This document shows positions 61,944 through 64,000 of a DNA stretch of 64,000 nt, piece after piece; the first letter of the stretch is position 1, and every line of letters begins with the position of its first letter. A program made the translations under genes and the position numbers. The DNA is taken from positions 1,178,001-1,242,000 of the forward strand of contig OY760934.1 of assembly GCA_963664245.1 (NCBI GenBank). Direction: 5' to 3'. The stretch is from GCA-2711565 sp963664245 (GTDB lineage Bacteria; Bacteroidota; Bacteroidia; Bacteroidales; GCA-2711565). The notes under the pieces are model-generated. The model was not told the origin of the DNA, did not search any database, and saw only the letters and a list, made by a program, of their open reading frames with translations.

Positions 61944-62146
61944 AGGTATTGATTTTATTACATAATTCAAAAAATTCAGCTGTAATTGGTGACAAGAAAA
62001 TTTTGTTTGGTTCAAAGCAAAAATAAAAAAATCAAACATACAATCGGTTAATTTTCAATTTTTTAGATCGATTGAAAAGAGGACTTTGCAGATTAAGAAA
62101 AAAGATATGTAGAAAATTAGTTTCCAGATATACTAATCGTTGAGAA

Positions 62147-63493
62147 TTATCCCCGGTAACGTATCCACTTCCACAGCTCTTTATACGTTGGTTTTTTCCC
62201 GTACATTAAAATACCAATGCGGTAAATACGGGCTGCCAACCAGGTGGTTAGGAAAAAGCCTAAAACCAGCAATCCCATCGATAGGGCCAATTCCCAATAA
62301 GGCACGCCAAAAGGCACCCTTGCCATCATAATAATGGGCGAGGTAAACGGAATCATCGACATCCAAAATGCCAGTGGACCTTCCGGGTTACGAATCACCA
62401 CTTGTAACATAACAATAGCTAAAATCAACGGAATGGTAATTGGCAACATAAACTGCTGGGTATCGGTTTCATTATCAACGGCCGAACCAACCGCCGAAAA
62501 CAATGCAGCATAAAGCAGATAGCCCCCCAGAAAATAAAAAGTAAACGAAAGAATAATAGAAACAAAGTTGATGGAATGTATCATCTCAAATACTTTTTGC
62601 GGAGCACTTAATTCTTTTACATTGTCAGAAGGAACCAACTGATCTCCGGAAACCATTTCGGTTTTGGGAGGTTTAATATCATCCCCCATCAACGATTGAG
62701 CCAGGCTTACAATCCCTGTGGTTAAAACAACCCAAAGTAATAGCTGAGTAAGTCCAACCATGGCTATTCCCAATATTTTTCCCATCAAAATTTGAAAGGG
62801 CTTCACCGAAGAGACAATTACCTCGATGATACGATTAGTCTTTTCTTCAATCACCCCGCGCATAATCTGTGCTCCAAAAATAAAGATGAACATATAAATC
62901 ATAAATGCCGTAAAACCACCTACAGCCATTGATAAACCTGCATAGGTTTGGGTTTCTTCATCACCTTCGCCCAATTTAATGGTACTAATATTGATGTTGG
63001 TTTTTATAGCTACCGGAATATTGAAAGCAATTTCTTTTTGCTTTTCATTTAAGCTCAATTTGTCAATCTCAAGAACCAGTTTCTGCTCCTCAATCTCTTT
63101 ACGCATCACCCTTTCGATGTACGATTTGAGATCGAGGTTGGGTTGTTTATCCGAATAAAGCATGCCCTGGTTAGGCAGATTTAGTTGTTTTTTGGGAATG
63201 TAGAGCAAAGCATATACATCCAAATCTTCAAAACTGCTTTTTGCTTCTTCCAAATCCATCTCAAGTTTAATAAACTTATGGCTTTCGTCCGTTTTAAATT
63301 TTCCCCAAAACAAGCCACTGTCATCAATCACCGCTACGGTTTTTTGCGAACCTTCATCAGTCATCGCTAAATAAACCGGCACAATAAACATGGCTGCCAT
63401 TAAAATCGGCCCCAAAATAGTCATTACGATAAACGAAGGTTTACGAACCCTAATCAAATATTCTCTCGAAATAATAAGTCCTATTTTTCCCAT
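62147..63493 (-). CDS. ABC-2 type transporter permease (NatB-like)
   Basis: A 448-residue permease. The N-terminal helix (PSFIVMTILGPILMAAMFIVPVYLA) is followed by a periplasmic domain (~45-190) and about five more helices. The family stretch RGVIEEKTNRIIEVIVSSVKPFQILMGKILGI is present. It pairs with the ATPase gene five bases upstream to form an exporter; NatAB-type systems export Na+ or peptides, but the substrate is not determined here. Confidence 0.9.
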   Translation of the reverse strand: MGKIGLIISREYLIRVRKPSFIVMTILGPILMAAMFIVPVYLAMTDEGSQKTVAVIDDSGLFWGKFKTDESHKFIKLEMDLEEAKSSFEDLDVYALLYIPKKQLNLPNQGMLYSDKQPNLDLKSYIERVMRKEIEEQKLVLEIDKLSLNEKQKEIAFNIPVAIKTNINISTIKLGEGDEETQTYAGLSMAVGGFTAFMIYMFIFIFGAQIMRGVIEEKTNRIIEVIVSSVKPFQILMGKILGIAMVGLTQLLLWVVLTTGIVSLAQSLMGDDIKPPKTEMVSGDQLVPSDNVKELSAPQKVFEMIHSINFVSIILSFTFYFLGGYLLYAALFSAVGSAVDNETDTQQFMLPITIPLILAIVMLQVVIRNPEGPLAFWMSMIPFTSPIIMMARVPFGVPYWELALSMGLLVLGFFLTTWLAARIYRIGILMYGKKPTYKELWKWIRYRG

Positions 63494-63498
63494 GGCGA

Positions 63499-64000
63499 TT
63501 AGTTTTTAGATTGGTTTGCTTCGGCCACACGTTGAATAAAAATATCATTCATACTTGGAATGATTTCGTTAAATGAAAGGATTTCCATGTGAGGAATAAG
63601 TTGTTTTAGGAGGTCGTTTTGGCTGCCTTCATTCACTTTGATTTTAGCAAACGAAGCATCTTCATCTTTCCCGGTATCAATCATTTCAAAATTTCCGTTT
63701 ACCAGGCTTTGAATATCCTGCTCAAAACCAGTGTAAAAAATTTCAAAAATGTTGGATTTATATTCACGTTTAACTTCTTTCACCTTCCCATCAAGGATTT
63801 TACGCGAGTTATTAATCAAGGCAATGTGATCACATAGCTCCTCTACCGAAGCCATATTGTGTGTAGAAAAAATAATGGTTGATCCGTTTTCCCGAAGTTT
63901 CAAGATTTCATCTCTCAAAAGATTAACATTAATCGGATCGAAACCGGAAAAAGGTTCATCAAAAATCAACAATTCGGGTTCGTGCAAAATAGTGACAATA
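63499..64000 (-). CDS. ABC transporter ATP-binding protein (5' end outside window)
   Basis: The frame is open to the right window edge (reading IVTILHEPELLIFDEPFSGFDPIN), so the true start and the Walker A and signature motifs lie beyond base 64000. Walker B (LLIFDEP), D loop (SGFDP) and switch His (IFSTHNMASVEELCDH) are visible, and a ~100-residue C-terminal domain follows. It is the NatA-like partner of the permease; do not use the internal TTG at 63987 as a start. Confidence 0.92.
   Translation of the reverse strand, partial: IVTILHEPELLIFDEPFSGFDPINVNLLRDEILKLRENGSTIIFSTHNMASVEELCDHIALINNSRKILDGKVKEVKREYKSNIFEIFYTGFEQDIQSLVNGNFEMIDTGKDEDASFAKIKVNEGSQNDLLKQLIPHMEILSFNEIIPSMNDIFIQRVAEANQSKN

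Noticed and set aside
61944..62039. N-terminal extension of the PQQ-type protein
   Set aside because: It would bury the clear signal peptide beginning at the ATG at 61943.
1..64000. tRNA, rRNA or CRISPR features
   Set aside because: No cloverleaf-like, rRNA-conserved or regularly spaced repeats were seen by eye; a covariance-model search would be needed to exclude a tRNA fully.

Overview
The window looks like a chromosomal segment of a Bacteroidota bacterium, probably Bacteroidales/Marinilabiliales-like. Supporting signs are moderate-to-low GC, repeated matches to the Bacteroidota promoter box TAnnTTTG, little Shine-Dalgarno signal, porin O/P and TonB-type envelope proteins, a DUF5687 membrane protein, an acidic tail on ribosomal protein bL17, a bL36 without its zinc cysteines, and the standard Bacteroidota ribosomal operon order. 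No rRNA, tRNA or CRISPR array was seen.

Layout. (1) 1-5 kb: end of a DUF5687 membrane protein, a MazG-like pyrophosphohydrolase, and a run of THUMP rRNA methyltransferase, priA and a hot-dog thioesterase. (2) 5.1-10.1 kb: a membrane class III nucleotidyl cyclase, translationally overlapping an outer-membrane barrel with a kinase-like N-terminal domain, followed by an HD-domain protein with a Pycsar-effector-type (DUF5706) membrane domain. A PAP2 phosphatase gene converges on it. (3) 11-15 kb: a membrane-tethered LuxR-type HTH protein, a porin O/P and a lamin-tail lipoprotein. (4) 15-21.4 kb: two paralogous degenerate CYTH-like proteins, a canonical CYTH phosphatase, a DASS/SLC13 transporter and a large PHP-like membrane protein. 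(5) 21.6-24.7 kb: an XRE regulator with a membrane protein, then aspartate ammonia-lyase fused to a cyclic-nucleotide-binding-like domain. (6) 25.4-31.5 kb: an atypical receiver-HTH regulator lacking the phospho-acceptor Asp, a Wzc-like tyrosine autokinase, a CBS-histidine kinase and two TonB-like proteins. (7) 31.5-32.8 kb: an IS3-family element with an A6G frameshift site. (8) 32.9-52.7 kb, minus strand: eno, then the str/S10/spc/alpha ribosomal superoperon (rpsL to rplQ, with fusA, secY, map, infA and rpoA) behind a strong TTG-N19-TACCTTTG promoter. (9) 52.9-57.3 kb: an accessory stretch of envelope and hypothetical proteins, including a YARHG protein, a possible caspase-fold protein and a degenerate CPBP protein, with duplicated promoter/leader and gene-start sequences. 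(10) 57.4-64 kb: an overlapping methyltransferase/EFR1 ferredoxin/VOC operon, a lipoprotein-sorting-like protein, a PQQ-type propeller protein and an ABC-2 exporter cut by the window edge.

The most interesting part is the 5-10 kb cyclase, kinase-like barrel and Pycsar-type effector arrangement. A second, unlinked cyclic-nucleotide-type domain occurs on the aspartase at 22.8-24.7 kb. Together these raise the possibility of cyclic-nucleotide signalling with unusual base specificity. That link is inference; only the gene order, motifs and residue substitutions are read directly.
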